A DNA stretch of 54,171 bases from NCBI RefSeq assembly GCF_028682635.1, contig NZ_JANHLK010000034.1, positions 1 through 54,171 of the forward strand, given 5' to 3'. This document shows positions 40,541-48,869 of the stretch, piece after piece. Numbering within the stretch: the first letter of the stretch is position 1; each line of letters starts with the position of its first letter. The translations under genes and the position numbers were made by a program. Source of the DNA: Pseudomonas putida (GTDB taxonomy: Bacteria; Pseudomonadota; Gammaproteobacteria; Pseudomonadales; Pseudomonadaceae). The notes under the pieces were generated by a model, which was given only the letters and a program-made list of their open reading frames with translations, did no database searches and had not been told where the DNA came from.

Positions 40541-41692
40541 TCAGTTGCTGATTGCCAACAACATCCGTTGCAGCATGGCATCGCAGCCGTGCAGTTGCTC
40601 CAGGCTGACGAACTCATCGGGTTTATGGCCTTGCTCCATGCTGCCCGGGCCGCACACCACCGTCGGGATGCCCGCTGCATCGAACAGACCGCCTTCGGTG
40701 CCGAACGCCACCGTGCCGAATTCCCGCGAGCCGGAAAACGCGGCGATCAATTCAGCGGCTTCGCTGCGGGCATCGGTGGCCAGGCCGGGGTACGCCGACA
40801 ACTCACTGAAGCGGATCTCGCTGTGCTCGCTCACGGCGCGCATGCGCGGCAACAGCTGCTGCTCGGCATAAGCCTGCAGTTCCTCTGCCACCAGGCGCGG
40901 GTCGTGGGAGGGCAGGGCGCGAACTTCGAAGTCGAAGCGGCAGTCGGCCGGCACGATGTTCAAGGCCTTGCCGCCGCCAATCACCCCGGTTTGCACGGTG
41001 GAGAACGGCGGATCGAAGCGCGGGTCATGCAGCTCCGGGGCCTTGAGCCGTTGGCCGATGCGCCCCAGTTCACCGATCAGCTCGGCTGCGTATTCGATGG
41101 CATTGACCCCAAGCGGGGCGTAGGCCGAATGGCAGGCGTGACCGTGGATGTCGCAGCGCATCGCCAGCTTGCCCTTGTGGCCCAGCACCGGCTTGAGCTC
41201 GGTGGGTTCGCCAATGATGCACAGCAGCGGTTTGACCGGACGTTGCTCGAGGGCCTTGAGGAGCGATCGCACGCCCAGGCAGCCGACTTCCTCGTCGTAG
41301 GACAGGGCGATATGCACCGGCAGGCGCAACGAGGCCTGCACCAGCGCGGGCACCAGGGCGAGCACGCAGGCGATGTAGCCCTTCATGTCCGCCGTACCGC
41401 GACCGTACAGCAGCCCATCGCGCTCGGTGAGCTGGAACGGCGCGACGGTCCACGGCTGGCCGTCGACCGGGACCACGTCGGTGTGCCCCGAGAGCACGAT
41501 GCCCGGCCGGTCCGCCGGGCCGATCGTGGCGAACAGGTTGGCTTTGCTGCGCTCCTGGTTGTAGACCAGCTGGCACGGCACATCGAAGCGTGCGAGGTAG
41601 TCGCGGACAAACTCGATCAGCTGCAGGTTGGATTCGCGGCTGGTGGTGTCGAACGCCACCAGCGTTGTGAGCAGATCGCGGCTGGCGCTCAT
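40541..41692 (-). CDS. ArgE/DapE-type M20 metallo-deacylase
   Basis: A 383-residue dizinc amidohydrolase annotated by similarity as acetylornithine deacetylase. Metal ligands are visible in SGHTDVVPV, GTADMKG, YDEEVGCLG, GEPTEL and EQGHKPDEF, all intact. It hydrolyses an N-acyl amino acid or related amide. In this operon (last gene, overlapping the DUF1028 gene by four bases) it more likely acts in a catabolic route than in arginine synthesis. The true substrate is unknown. Confidence 0.85.
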   Translation of the reverse strand: MSASRDLLTTLVAFDTTSRESNLQLIEFVRDYLARFDVPCQLVYNQERSKANLFATIGPADRPGIVLSGHTDVVPVDGQPWTVAPFQLTERDGLLYGRGTADMKGYIACVLALVPALVQASLRLPVHIALSYDEEVGCLGVRSLLKALEQRPVKPLLCIIGEPTELKPVLGHKGKLAMRCDIHGHACHSAYAPLGVNAIEYAAELIGELGRIGQRLKAPELHDPRFDPPFSTVQTGVIGGGKALNIVPADCRFDFEVRALPSHDPRLVAEELQAYAEQQLLPRMRAVSEHSEIRFSELSAYPGLATDARSEAAELIAAFSGSREFGTVAFGTEGGLFDAAGIPTVVCGPGSMEQGHKPDEFVSLEQLHGCDAMLQRMLLAISN

Positions 41693-42366
41693 CGATCGTC
41701 TCCAGCGACGCCGTAGCCAGGGGACCGGTCGGGCGCCAGGGCGCGGTCGATGTAGTCCTGGACCTGCGGACGGTAGGCCTGCCAGAGCTTTTGCAGCTGG
41801 CCAATCGGATCTTCGTCGGCCCAGTCGACCCGCAGGTTGACGATCGGCCAGGTCAGCTCACCGACCACCATGACCGCCGCCGAATGCACCGGCCCGGCTT
41901 CGCCACCGGCCGCCACGCCACCTTGCATTGCCGCGATCAAGCGGTCGGCCAGTTGGCCTTCAGCCTGTTTGAAGGCGCTGACCATGGCCTCGATCACCGC
42001 CGGGCTGGCAAGCATGTTGCCGGCCGCCACGCATTGCTCGCCGGACACCGCATTGTGGTTGCCCAGGGTTTGCGCGCCGCTGAAGTGCGCGGTGCGGCCG
42101 AGGTGGTCGATGGCGGTGATCTGCCGGTACTGGCTGTAGCCGTTGCGGGTCAGCACCTTGTCCAGGGCCTCGGCGGGTGCCAGACCCTGCTCCATCAGGG
42201 CCAGGGTTTCCGGGCCAAGGGAGGGCAGGGTGATGTTTTGCGTGGAGACGGCGCCCACACCGGGCAATAACCAGGGGCAGCGGGCGCCGACAGCGATACT
42301 CGAGGAGCTGATGGCGATGCCGAACTGACCGGTGTCGGGGCAGCGGGCGGCGATGGAAAAGGTCAT
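41689..42366 (-). CDS. DUF1028 family Ntn-hydrolase-like protein
   Basis: A 225-residue protein beginning MTFSIAARCPDTGQFGIAIS, the family's typical start. The residue after Met (Thr2) is the expected N-terminal nucleophile of an Ntn hydrolase fold. GEQCVAAGNMLA lies mid-protein. DUF1028 members are often found near amidohydrolases and RidA proteins. Activity is presumably amide hydrolysis, but none is established here. It overlaps the ArgE-like gene by four bases. Confidence 0.85.
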   Translation of the reverse strand: MTFSIAARCPDTGQFGIAISSSSIAVGARCPWLLPGVGAVSTQNITLPSLGPETLALMEQGLAPAEALDKVLTRNGYSQYRQITAIDHLGRTAHFSGAQTLGNHNAVSGEQCVAAGNMLASPAVIEAMVSAFKQAEGQLADRLIAAMQGGVAAGGEAGPVHSAAVMVVGELTWPIVNLRVDWADEDPIGQLQKLWQAYRPQVQDYIDRALAPDRSPGYGVAGDDR

Positions 42367-42389
42367 GGGGCGGGTCCTTGTCTGGATTT

Positions 42390-42413
42390 TGTAGGAGCGA
42401 GCTCGCTCCTACA
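42390..42413. repeat. Perfect 24-bp palindrome, minimal REP
   Basis: A REP arm (TGTAGGAGCGAG) abuts its exact complement with no spacer, within the 101-base gap between the RidA and DUF1028 genes. Confidence 0.8.
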
Positions 42414-42467
42414 GAAGATCAATGGCGGGAGCGGGCGGCTGGAGTTTGTCGCGACGCGGTCTGCCCG

Positions 42468-42884
42468 TTATTCCGGGATCACCGCAATCACATCGATCTC
42501 CATCAGCCACTGCGGCTGACCCAATGCCGTCACCACCAGCCCGGTGGAAATCGGGAATACGCCTTTGAGCCACTTGCCCACTTCCTGATACACCGGTTCG
42601 CGGTAGCGCGGATCGATCAGGTAGGTGGTGGTCTTGACGATGTGGCTCAGGTCGCTGCCAGCTTCTTCCAGCAGTTGCTTGACGTTGCGCATGGCCTGCT
42701 CGGTCTGTGCCCGCGGATCGCCCAGGCCAACCAGGTTGCCCTCGAAATCGGTGCCGACCTGGCCGCGCACATACACGGTGTTACCGGCGCGGACGGCCTG
42801 GCACAGGTCGTTGTCCAGGCTCTGGTTCGGGTAGGTTTCCTTGGTGTTGAACATGCGAATGCGGGTATGGGTTGGCGTGGTCAT
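42468..42884 (-). CDS. RidA-family imine/enamine deaminase
   Basis: A 138-residue RidA/YjgF/UK114-type protein with the core VYVRGQVGTDFEGNLVGLGD and the late IDVIAVIPE strand. RidA proteins hydrolyse reactive enamine or imine intermediates to ketones and ammonia. An arginine in the usual active-site strand is not obvious, so it may be a specialised pathway paralogue rather than housekeeping RidA. AGGAG precedes the ATG at 42884. It is the second gene of the FMO-RidA-DUF1028-ArgE unit. Confidence 0.88.
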   Translation of the reverse strand: MTTPTHTRIRMFNTKETYPNQSLDNDLCQAVRAGNTVYVRGQVGTDFEGNLVGLGDPRAQTEQAMRNVKQLLEEAGSDLSHIVKTTTYLIDPRYREPVYQEVGKWLKGVFPISTGLVVTALGQPQWLMEIDVIAVIPE

Positions 42885-42936
42885 TTGAAACTCCTGAAAT
42901 TTTGGGGGCCGGCGCGGTTCACGCGCCGTGCGGGAA

Positions 42937-44247
42937 TCAAGCGTTGGCAGTGGTCTTATGTGCGGCCGGGCAGGCTTGGGCCTCGCGTTGGTCGGCATCG
43001 CGGTACTCGAGATAGGTCCGCTGGATGGCAATGTGATCGGCCACGTACTTGGCGTCATGCCACACGCCCCAGATGAAGGACGAACCGCGACGGGACTGCC
43101 AGGGCAGGCCGAGGAAATACACGCCCGCCTCGCTGGACACACCGCGCTGATGCCGGGGCTTGCCGTTGTCGTCGAAGGCGTCGACCTGCAGCCAGCTGTA
43201 GTCCACGGCAAAACCGGTGGCCCAGATGATCGACGTCACGCCGGCCTTGGCCAGGTCGAGTTCGAGGATCGGGTTGGAGACACAGTCCGGCTCCGGGAAG
43301 GTATGGCGCGCTTCGGGTTCTTCCGGCAGGTCCAGGCCATTGCGTTCGATGTAGGCATCGGCGGCGTCGAGCAGGGCCAGGTAGTTTTCATCGCCCCGGG
43401 CCAGGTTGTCCGCCAGGTTCGCCTGGAAGGTCGCCACGCTGCCGTTGAACGATTGGGTCAGGCCCACCAGCACCATGCCGGCATGGGCCAGGCCACGAAA
43501 ATCCACGGTGCGGCCACCCTGGGCGCCGCTGACGGCGATGGTCACGTGTTCACGGCCGGGTTTCATCGCGGCCTGGTCCCACTCGCCCAGCACCCCCAGC
43601 CACCAGCAAAAATCGCGGTTGCGATAGGCGCGGGGCGGACGATCGTGGGCGCCTACCGACAGGTACACCTGCTTGCCGGAGCGCTGCAATTCATCGGCGA
43701 TCTGCACGCCCGAGGAACCGGCGCCCACCACCAGCACGGCACCCTCGGGCAATTGCCCGGGATTGCGGTAGTCGGCGGAGTGGATCTGCAGCAGTTGCGC
43801 ATCCTTGGGGGCGATCGGCGGGATCACCGGACGCTGGAACGGACCGGTGGCCGCCACCACGCGGCTGGCCTCGATCACGCCTTGGGAGGTCTCGATGGTG
43901 AAACCCGGGCGACCGACGTTGCGCTCGACCTTCTTCACTTCCACGCCAGTGCGGATCGGCGCCTTGAACTTGCGGGCATAGGCTTCGAAGTAATCGGCCA
44001 CGCGCTCCTTGGGGGCAAAACCATCGGGGCTGATGTCGTCGAATTCCAGGCCGGGAAAACGGTCGTGCCAGGCCGGACCATTGGCCACCAGCGAATCCCA
44101 GCGGCCGGTGCGCCAGCGCTCGGCGATACGATTGCGCTCCAGCACCAAGTGCGGCACGCCGAGCTTGCTCAGGTGTTCACTCATGGCTACGCCGGCCTGG
44201 CCGGCGCCGACAATCAAGGTATCTATTATTGTTTTTTCAATGGTCAT
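42937..44247 (-). CDS. FMO/YUCCA-type flavin-dependent monooxygenase
   Basis: A 436-residue flavoprotein with two dinucleotide-binding motifs, GAGQAGVAMSEHL (FAD, about 14-26) and GAGSSGVQIADEL (NADPH, about 171-183). The FMO-like motif LLQIHSADY lies near residue 150. It probably hydroxylates a nitrogen or carbon of the pathway substrate with O2 and NADPH. It is the first gene of the catabolic operon, read away from the T6SS cluster. A weak GAAGGG lies eight bases before the ATG. Confidence 0.85.
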   Translation of the reverse strand: MTIEKTIIDTLIVGAGQAGVAMSEHLSKLGVPHLVLERNRIAERWRTGRWDSLVANGPAWHDRFPGLEFDDISPDGFAPKERVADYFEAYARKFKAPIRTGVEVKKVERNVGRPGFTIETSQGVIEASRVVAATGPFQRPVIPPIAPKDAQLLQIHSADYRNPGQLPEGAVLVVGAGSSGVQIADELQRSGKQVYLSVGAHDRPPRAYRNRDFCWWLGVLGEWDQAAMKPGREHVTIAVSGAQGGRTVDFRGLAHAGMVLVGLTQSFNGSVATFQANLADNLARGDENYLALLDAADAYIERNGLDLPEEPEARHTFPEPDCVSNPILELDLAKAGVTSIIWATGFAVDYSWLQVDAFDDNGKPRHQRGVSSEAGVYFLGLPWQSRRGSSFIWGVWHDAKYVADHIAIQRTYLEYRDADQREAQACPAAHKTTANA

Positions 44248-44726
44248 CTGCTTGCCCTTCGAAGTTGGTTAACGGTCGGTGTCGACCTGCCATTTCCTGG
44301 GCTCAAGACTAGGGATCAGCCTGATATCGGTAAAATATTATTAAGCTGGCATTTGAGTATAAATAATTGATGCAGAGGGTTTGCCCGGGCGGATTGGAGG
44401 GGGAGGGCGCAGCCCGTCGGAGAAGAAAAACGTCGACTCGCGCCCAGTAAAAGGACTGTTTTCAGTGGTTTCTTGTAGGGCATTTCTGGAAATAAGTAAG
44501 AAATTTCCCAAAGTTGCCGGGAGGGGTGGAATGTGCGAGTGGGATAGTTCATTGTCGTTGTAGGAGAACAGTCATAGTTCCCGTGCGTATATTGTTGCAC
44601 TCATTTTGACATGGAATTCACAGGCTGTAGCAGGGAAACTTTCTATTCTGTTGGCTAGAGTTTCGAGTTCCTGTCTTGCAGGTTTTAGCGATTGCATTGG
44701 CTGTCGCAAAATAATCGGGAGGTGTT
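44248..44726. other. Divergent intergenic region between the FMO operon and the T6SS cluster
   Basis: It is 479 bases long and AT-leaning, with promoters expected in both directions. A TTGACA-like -35 lies near 44607 with a poor -10 sixteen bases on. No sigma-54 site, repeat or supported ORF was found. Confidence 0.5.
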
Positions 44727-45230
44727 ATGTCTTCAAGCAGTTTTCAAAACGAAGTGCCGAAGGCTCGGGTCAATATCAAGCTCGATCTGCATACCGGTGG
44801 TGCGCAGAAAAAAGTCGAATTGCCACTGAAGCTGATGGTGATGGGGGACTACAGCAATGGCAAGGAGCAGCGTCCCTTATCTGCCCGTAGCAAGGTTTCC
44901 ATCAACAAAAACAACTTCGATAGCGTATTGGCGGAGTTTTCTCCGGTCTTGAAAGTGGCCGTGGAAAACACCCTGGTCGATGACGCTGGCGACACCTCGG
45001 TCGAGCTGAATTTCCAGCGCATGAAGGACTTCGAGCCAGAGCAGGTGGCGCGGCAAATCCCGCACCTGCGTGCGCTGCTGGCCATGCGCAATCTGTTGCG
45101 CGACCTTAAGTCGAACCTGCTGGACAATGCCACTTTCCGTCATGAGCTGGAACGCATCCTCAAGGACGATGCGCTGAGTGACGAACTGCGCGCCGAGTTG
45201 GCCGCGTTGGCTCCGGAAGAAAATCGTTAA
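44727..45230 (+). CDS. tssB: Type VI secretion sheath small subunit TssB
   Basis: A 167-residue VipA/TssB protein with the typical entry PKARVNIKLDLHTGGAQKKV and the helical C-terminus including RALLAMRNLLRDLKSNLLD. It polymerises with TssC into the contractile sheath. A very good ribosome binding site (GGGAGGTGTT) precedes the ATG. It is the first gene of the cluster. Confidence 0.95.
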   Translation: MSSSSFQNEVPKARVNIKLDLHTGGAQKKVELPLKLMVMGDYSNGKEQRPLSARSKVSINKNNFDSVLAEFSPVLKVAVENTLVDDAGDTSVELNFQRMKDFEPEQVARQIPHLRALLAMRNLLRDLKSNLLDNATFRHELERILKDDALSDELRAELAALAPEENR

Positions 45231-45264
45231 TCCACTTCGGTTCGTTTAAAGGGAAGTTACCTGC

Positions 45265-46830
45265 ATGTCCATCGAAAGTTCCAACGTGCATTCGCGCGGC
45301 ACTACAGTGTTGTCCGAAGAAAATAAAGGCGTCTATGGTGCGCTGTTTGGCAAGATCAATCTCAGTCCGGTCGATACATTAAGTAGTATCGAAGTATTTC
45401 AAAATACCGAGGCACTGTCCGAAGTGTCGGCCGATGAGCGAGTGACGGCGGCCGTCAGTGTATTTTTGAAACTGCTCGGGCAGTCTTCGCAGAAAATCGA
45501 GCGCCTGGATAAAGTCCTGCTCGATGAACACATTGCTGCCCTGGATGGGCAAATCAGCCGGCAACTCGATGCCGTGATGCACCACCCGGATTTCCAGCGC
45601 GTCGAGTCAACCTGGCGCGGGGTCAAATCCCTGGTCGACCAGACCGATTTTCGCCAGAACGTGCGCATCGAATTGCTGGATATCAGCAAGGATCATCTGG
45701 TCCAGGACTTCGACGATGCACCGGAAATCGCTCAAAGCGGCCTGTACGTGCATACCTATACCCAGGAATACGACACACCGGGTGGCGAGCCGATTGCCGC
45801 GGCTATTTCCAACTACGAGTTCGACCGCAGTCCGCAGGACATCGCCCTGCTGCGCAACATTTCCAAAGTCGCGGCGGCTGCGCACATGCCATTTATCGGC
45901 ACCGTCGGCCCGGCTTTCTTCGGCAAGCGCTCGATGGAAGAAGTGGCCGCCATCAAGGACATCGGCAACTACTTTGACCGTGCCGAATACCTGAAGTGGA
46001 AGGCGTTCCGCGACAGCGACGACGCCCGCTACATCGGCCTGGTCATGCCCCGTGTCCTCGGGCGCCTGCCCTATGGCCCGGACACTGTCCCGGTGCGCAG
46101 CTTCAACTACATCGAGAGCGTCAAGGGCCCTGACCACGACAAATACCTGTGGACCAGCGCCTCGTTCGCCTTCGCCGCCAACATGGTCAAGAGTTTCATT
46201 GCCAACGGCTGGTGCGTACAGATCCGCGGGCCGCAGTCGGGCGGCGCGGTCACCGAACTTCCTATCCACCTGTACGACCTGGGCACCGGCAACCAGGTGA
46301 AGATCCCTTCGGAAGTCATGATCCCGGAAACCCGCGAATTCGAATTCGCCGATCTCGGTTTCATCCCGCTGTCGTATTACAAGAATCGCGACTACGCGTG
46401 TTTCTTCTCGGCCAACTCGACCCAGAAAGCGGCCCTGTACGACACCGCCGATGCGACCGCCAACAGTCGGATCAATTCGCGCCTGCCCTACATTTTCCTG
46501 CTGTCGCGCATTGCCCATTACCTCAAGCTGATCCAGCGCGAGAACATCGGCACCACCAAGGACCGGCGCTTGCTGGAACTGGAGCTGAACAAGTGGATCG
46601 GCGGGTTGGTGACCGAAATGACCGACCCGGGCGACGACCTGCAGGCCTCGCATCCGCTGCGTGACGCCAAGGTGACCGTGGAAGACATCGAAGACAATCC
46701 GGGCTTCTTCCGCGTCAAGCTGTATGCCGTGCCGCACTTCCAGGTCGAAGGCATGGACGTCAATCTTTCGCTGGTGTCGCAGATGCCCAAGCGCAAGCCC
46801 GATGCCGTTCGCGGGGAAACCAGGTCTTGA
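45265..46830 (+). CDS. tssC: Type VI secretion sheath large subunit TssC
   Basis: A 521-residue VipB/TssC protein. Recognisable segments include HHPDFQRVESTWRGVKSLVD, LLRNISKVAAAAHMPFIGTV and the C-terminal DVNLSLVSQMPK. It forms the sheath with TssB and carries the ClpV-accessible surface. The stop TGA is embedded in the TTG start of tssK (TTGA), coupling the two. Confidence 0.95.
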   Translation: MSIESSNVHSRGTTVLSEENKGVYGALFGKINLSPVDTLSSIEVFQNTEALSEVSADERVTAAVSVFLKLLGQSSQKIERLDKVLLDEHIAALDGQISRQLDAVMHHPDFQRVESTWRGVKSLVDQTDFRQNVRIELLDISKDHLVQDFDDAPEIAQSGLYVHTYTQEYDTPGGEPIAAAISNYEFDRSPQDIALLRNISKVAAAAHMPFIGTVGPAFFGKRSMEEVAAIKDIGNYFDRAEYLKWKAFRDSDDARYIGLVMPRVLGRLPYGPDTVPVRSFNYIESVKGPDHDKYLWTSASFAFAANMVKSFIANGWCVQIRGPQSGGAVTELPIHLYDLGTGNQVKIPSEVMIPETREFEFADLGFIPLSYYKNRDYACFFSANSTQKAALYDTADATANSRINSRLPYIFLLSRIAHYLKLIQRENIGTTKDRRLLELELNKWIGGLVTEMTDPGDDLQASHPLRDAKVTVEDIEDNPGFFRVKLYAVPHFQVEGMDVNLSLVSQMPKRKPDAVRGETRS

Positions 46831-48182
46831 AAATCGACCGTCCCGTATGGTCTGCGGGGGCACTCCTGTGCCCCCAGCAGTTCCAGCAACAGGCACGCTG
46901 GGAAGCCTGGACCAACGAACGCCTGGCTCACTTGTCACTGGTGCATCCCTGGGGTGTAGCGGCGGTGGCGTTTGACCAGGAGACCCTGCGACTGGGCAAG
47001 CTCAAGGCCACAAGGTTGTGCCTGCGCATGCCCGACGGCACCTTGATCGATACCGATCAGGTGGATCGTCTGCCCTCGGCCCTGGAATTGACCCAGCTGC
47101 TGTCCAGTGACGTGCAGGACACCACGGTGTTATTGGCCTTGCCGCTGGAACAGGCCAATGGCAACAACTGCCTGCTCGATGACAGCAAGGTCGAGCGACC
47201 GACGCGTTATCGCCAGGACTGGCGCAAGGTGCAGGATTTGTACGAAGGCGAGGCGCAGCAGATCGGCGTGCTGGAACACGTGCTGAGCCTGCGTCTTGCC
47301 CACGACGACAACGCCGATTACCTGACCTGCCCGATCGTGCGCCTGGTGCGGGACGGGCAGGGCGCATGGGGGCTGGATGACACTTATGTGCCGCCACTGC
47401 TCGATTTTGCGGCTCACCCGGGATTGCTGGCGCAGTTGGATAATCTGTTGACCCAATTGGCCGCCAAGCGTCAACGGCTGATGGGCTTGCGTCGTGAAAG
47501 TAACCAGCGCATGGCCGATTTTGCCGTGGCCGATGTGTCGCTGTTCTGGCTGCTCAACGCCCTGAACACCTACCAGCCGATCCTGGCAGATCTCAAGGCG
47601 CACCCGGCACGGCATCCCGAATCGGTGTACCGGGAATTGGCAAAGTTGGCCGGCGGCCTGCTGACCTTTTCCCTGGAACACGATATCGACCAGATCCCGG
47701 CTTACCGGCATGAGCATCTGGAAAGTGTGTTCCCCCCATTGTTGCGTCTGATTTCCACGTTGCTGGAGGCCAGTCTGCCTTCGCGTGTGATCGCCCTGGC
47801 GCTGGAGGAGAACGGCGACAACCGCTGGAAGGTCAGCCTCAATGATCCACGCCTGCGCGAGCGTGAAGGCGCTGATTTTTATCTGTCGGTGCGTTGCCGC
47901 TTGCCGGCAGCACAGGTGCAGAGCCAGTTCCCGCGCCTGTGCAAGATTGGCACCCCGGATGAGGTCGATCAACTGATCAATGCCGCGCTCGACGGTGTGC
48001 CGTTGCAGTCGCTCAGCCATGTACCGGCAGCCATTCCGCTGCGACTGGAGAACCAGTATTTCGCCCTCGATCTCGACCATGCCAAGGGCCAGGCGGTGCT
48101 GGCTGCAGGGGTCTGCGCCTTCTACGTCCCGAGCACGCTGGCCGAGGTAAAACTTGAACTGTTCGCGGTGTTGCGCACATGA
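46827..48182 (+). CDS. tssK: Type VI secretion baseplate subunit TssK
   Basis: A 451-residue TssK protein beginning with the family's PVWSAGALLCPQQFQQQARW block. It links the baseplate to the TssJLM membrane complex. The start is a TTG overlapping the tssC stop by four bases; an alternative ATG start is far inside the conserved region. It overlaps tssL by four bases. Confidence 0.92.
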   Translation: MKIDRPVWSAGALLCPQQFQQQARWEAWTNERLAHLSLVHPWGVAAVAFDQETLRLGKLKATRLCLRMPDGTLIDTDQVDRLPSALELTQLLSSDVQDTTVLLALPLEQANGNNCLLDDSKVERPTRYRQDWRKVQDLYEGEAQQIGVLEHVLSLRLAHDDNADYLTCPIVRLVRDGQGAWGLDDTYVPPLLDFAAHPGLLAQLDNLLTQLAAKRQRLMGLRRESNQRMADFAVADVSLFWLLNALNTYQPILADLKAHPARHPESVYRELAKLAGGLLTFSLEHDIDQIPAYRHEHLESVFPPLLRLISTLLEASLPSRVIALALEENGDNRWKVSLNDPRLREREGADFYLSVRCRLPAAQVQSQFPRLCKIGTPDEVDQLINAALDGVPLQSLSHVPAAIPLRLENQYFALDLDHAKGQAVLAAGVCAFYVPSTLAEVKLELFAVLRT

Positions 48183-48859
48183 ACCTGAAAGCCTCAAGAA
48201 AACCAGCCGCACTGGCGGTAGATATCGACGCGTTGTTGCAGGACAGCTACCTGCTGGTAGTGGAATTGTGCAAGGGCGCATCGGCGCACGATGGCATGGC
48301 GCTGAAGGACCTTTGCGTCAAGCAGGTCGAACATGTCCGCCAGATGCTCGAGCACGCCGGCCTGAGCCCGCGCAGCATTGATCACATCAGCCATGCCCAG
48401 TGCGCTTTGCTCGATGAAACCGTACTCCGTGTGGATAAGCAGGCTCGCGATGCCTGGACGAAAGAGCCCTTGCAAGCGAAGTTCTTCAGTCGCCACCAGG
48501 CGGGCGAGTTCCTGTATGAAGACATGCGCGAAGTCTTGCGCGAGCCCGCCCCTGATCCATTGGTGCTGACGGCGTTCCATCGGGTGCTGATGCTCGGCTT
48601 CCAGGGGCGTTATCGCGACGCCGACGACCCTGAGCGCGAACAGTTGCTCAGCGCGCTCCATGCACAGGTCGCACCCTTGGCACTCAGCCAGACGCTGGCG
48701 ACAAAGATGACGTTCGGACAGGGACTGCGTATTTGGCTGTGGCCGCGTTCGCCACTGGCTCATGGTCTGCTTGTGGGCCTGCTGTTTGTCGGTTGCTGGT
48801 GGGGGCTTGACCAGCTGTTGGCCAATCTCCTCAGCTCGGTTTTGCCCGGTGAGGCTTGA
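48179..48859 (+). CDS. tssL: Type VI secretion membrane protein TssL (DotU/IcmH type)
   Basis: A 226-residue TssL with the cytoplasmic helical domain (SPRSIDHISHAQCALLDETV, FFSRHQAGEFLYEDM, DADDPEREQL) and one C-terminal membrane anchor (about 196-218). It lacks the C-terminal OmpA-type domain found fused to TssL in some systems; such a domain is instead on the next gene's product. The stop lies 10 bases before that gene. Confidence 0.92.
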   Translation: MNLKASRKPAALAVDIDALLQDSYLLVVELCKGASAHDGMALKDLCVKQVEHVRQMLEHAGLSPRSIDHISHAQCALLDETVLRVDKQARDAWTKEPLQAKFFSRHQAGEFLYEDMREVLREPAPDPLVLTAFHRVLMLGFQGRYRDADDPEREQLLSALHAQVAPLALSQTLATKMTFGQGLRIWLWPRSPLAHGLLVGLLFVGCWWGLDQLLANLLSSVLPGEA

Positions 48860-48869
48860 GGTGGGACCG

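Noticed and set aside
40541..41692. Housekeeping argE for arginine synthesis
   Set aside because: Placement as last gene of an FMO-RidA-DUF1028 operon beside a LysR regulator points to a catabolic paralogue; sequence alone cannot exclude ArgE activity.
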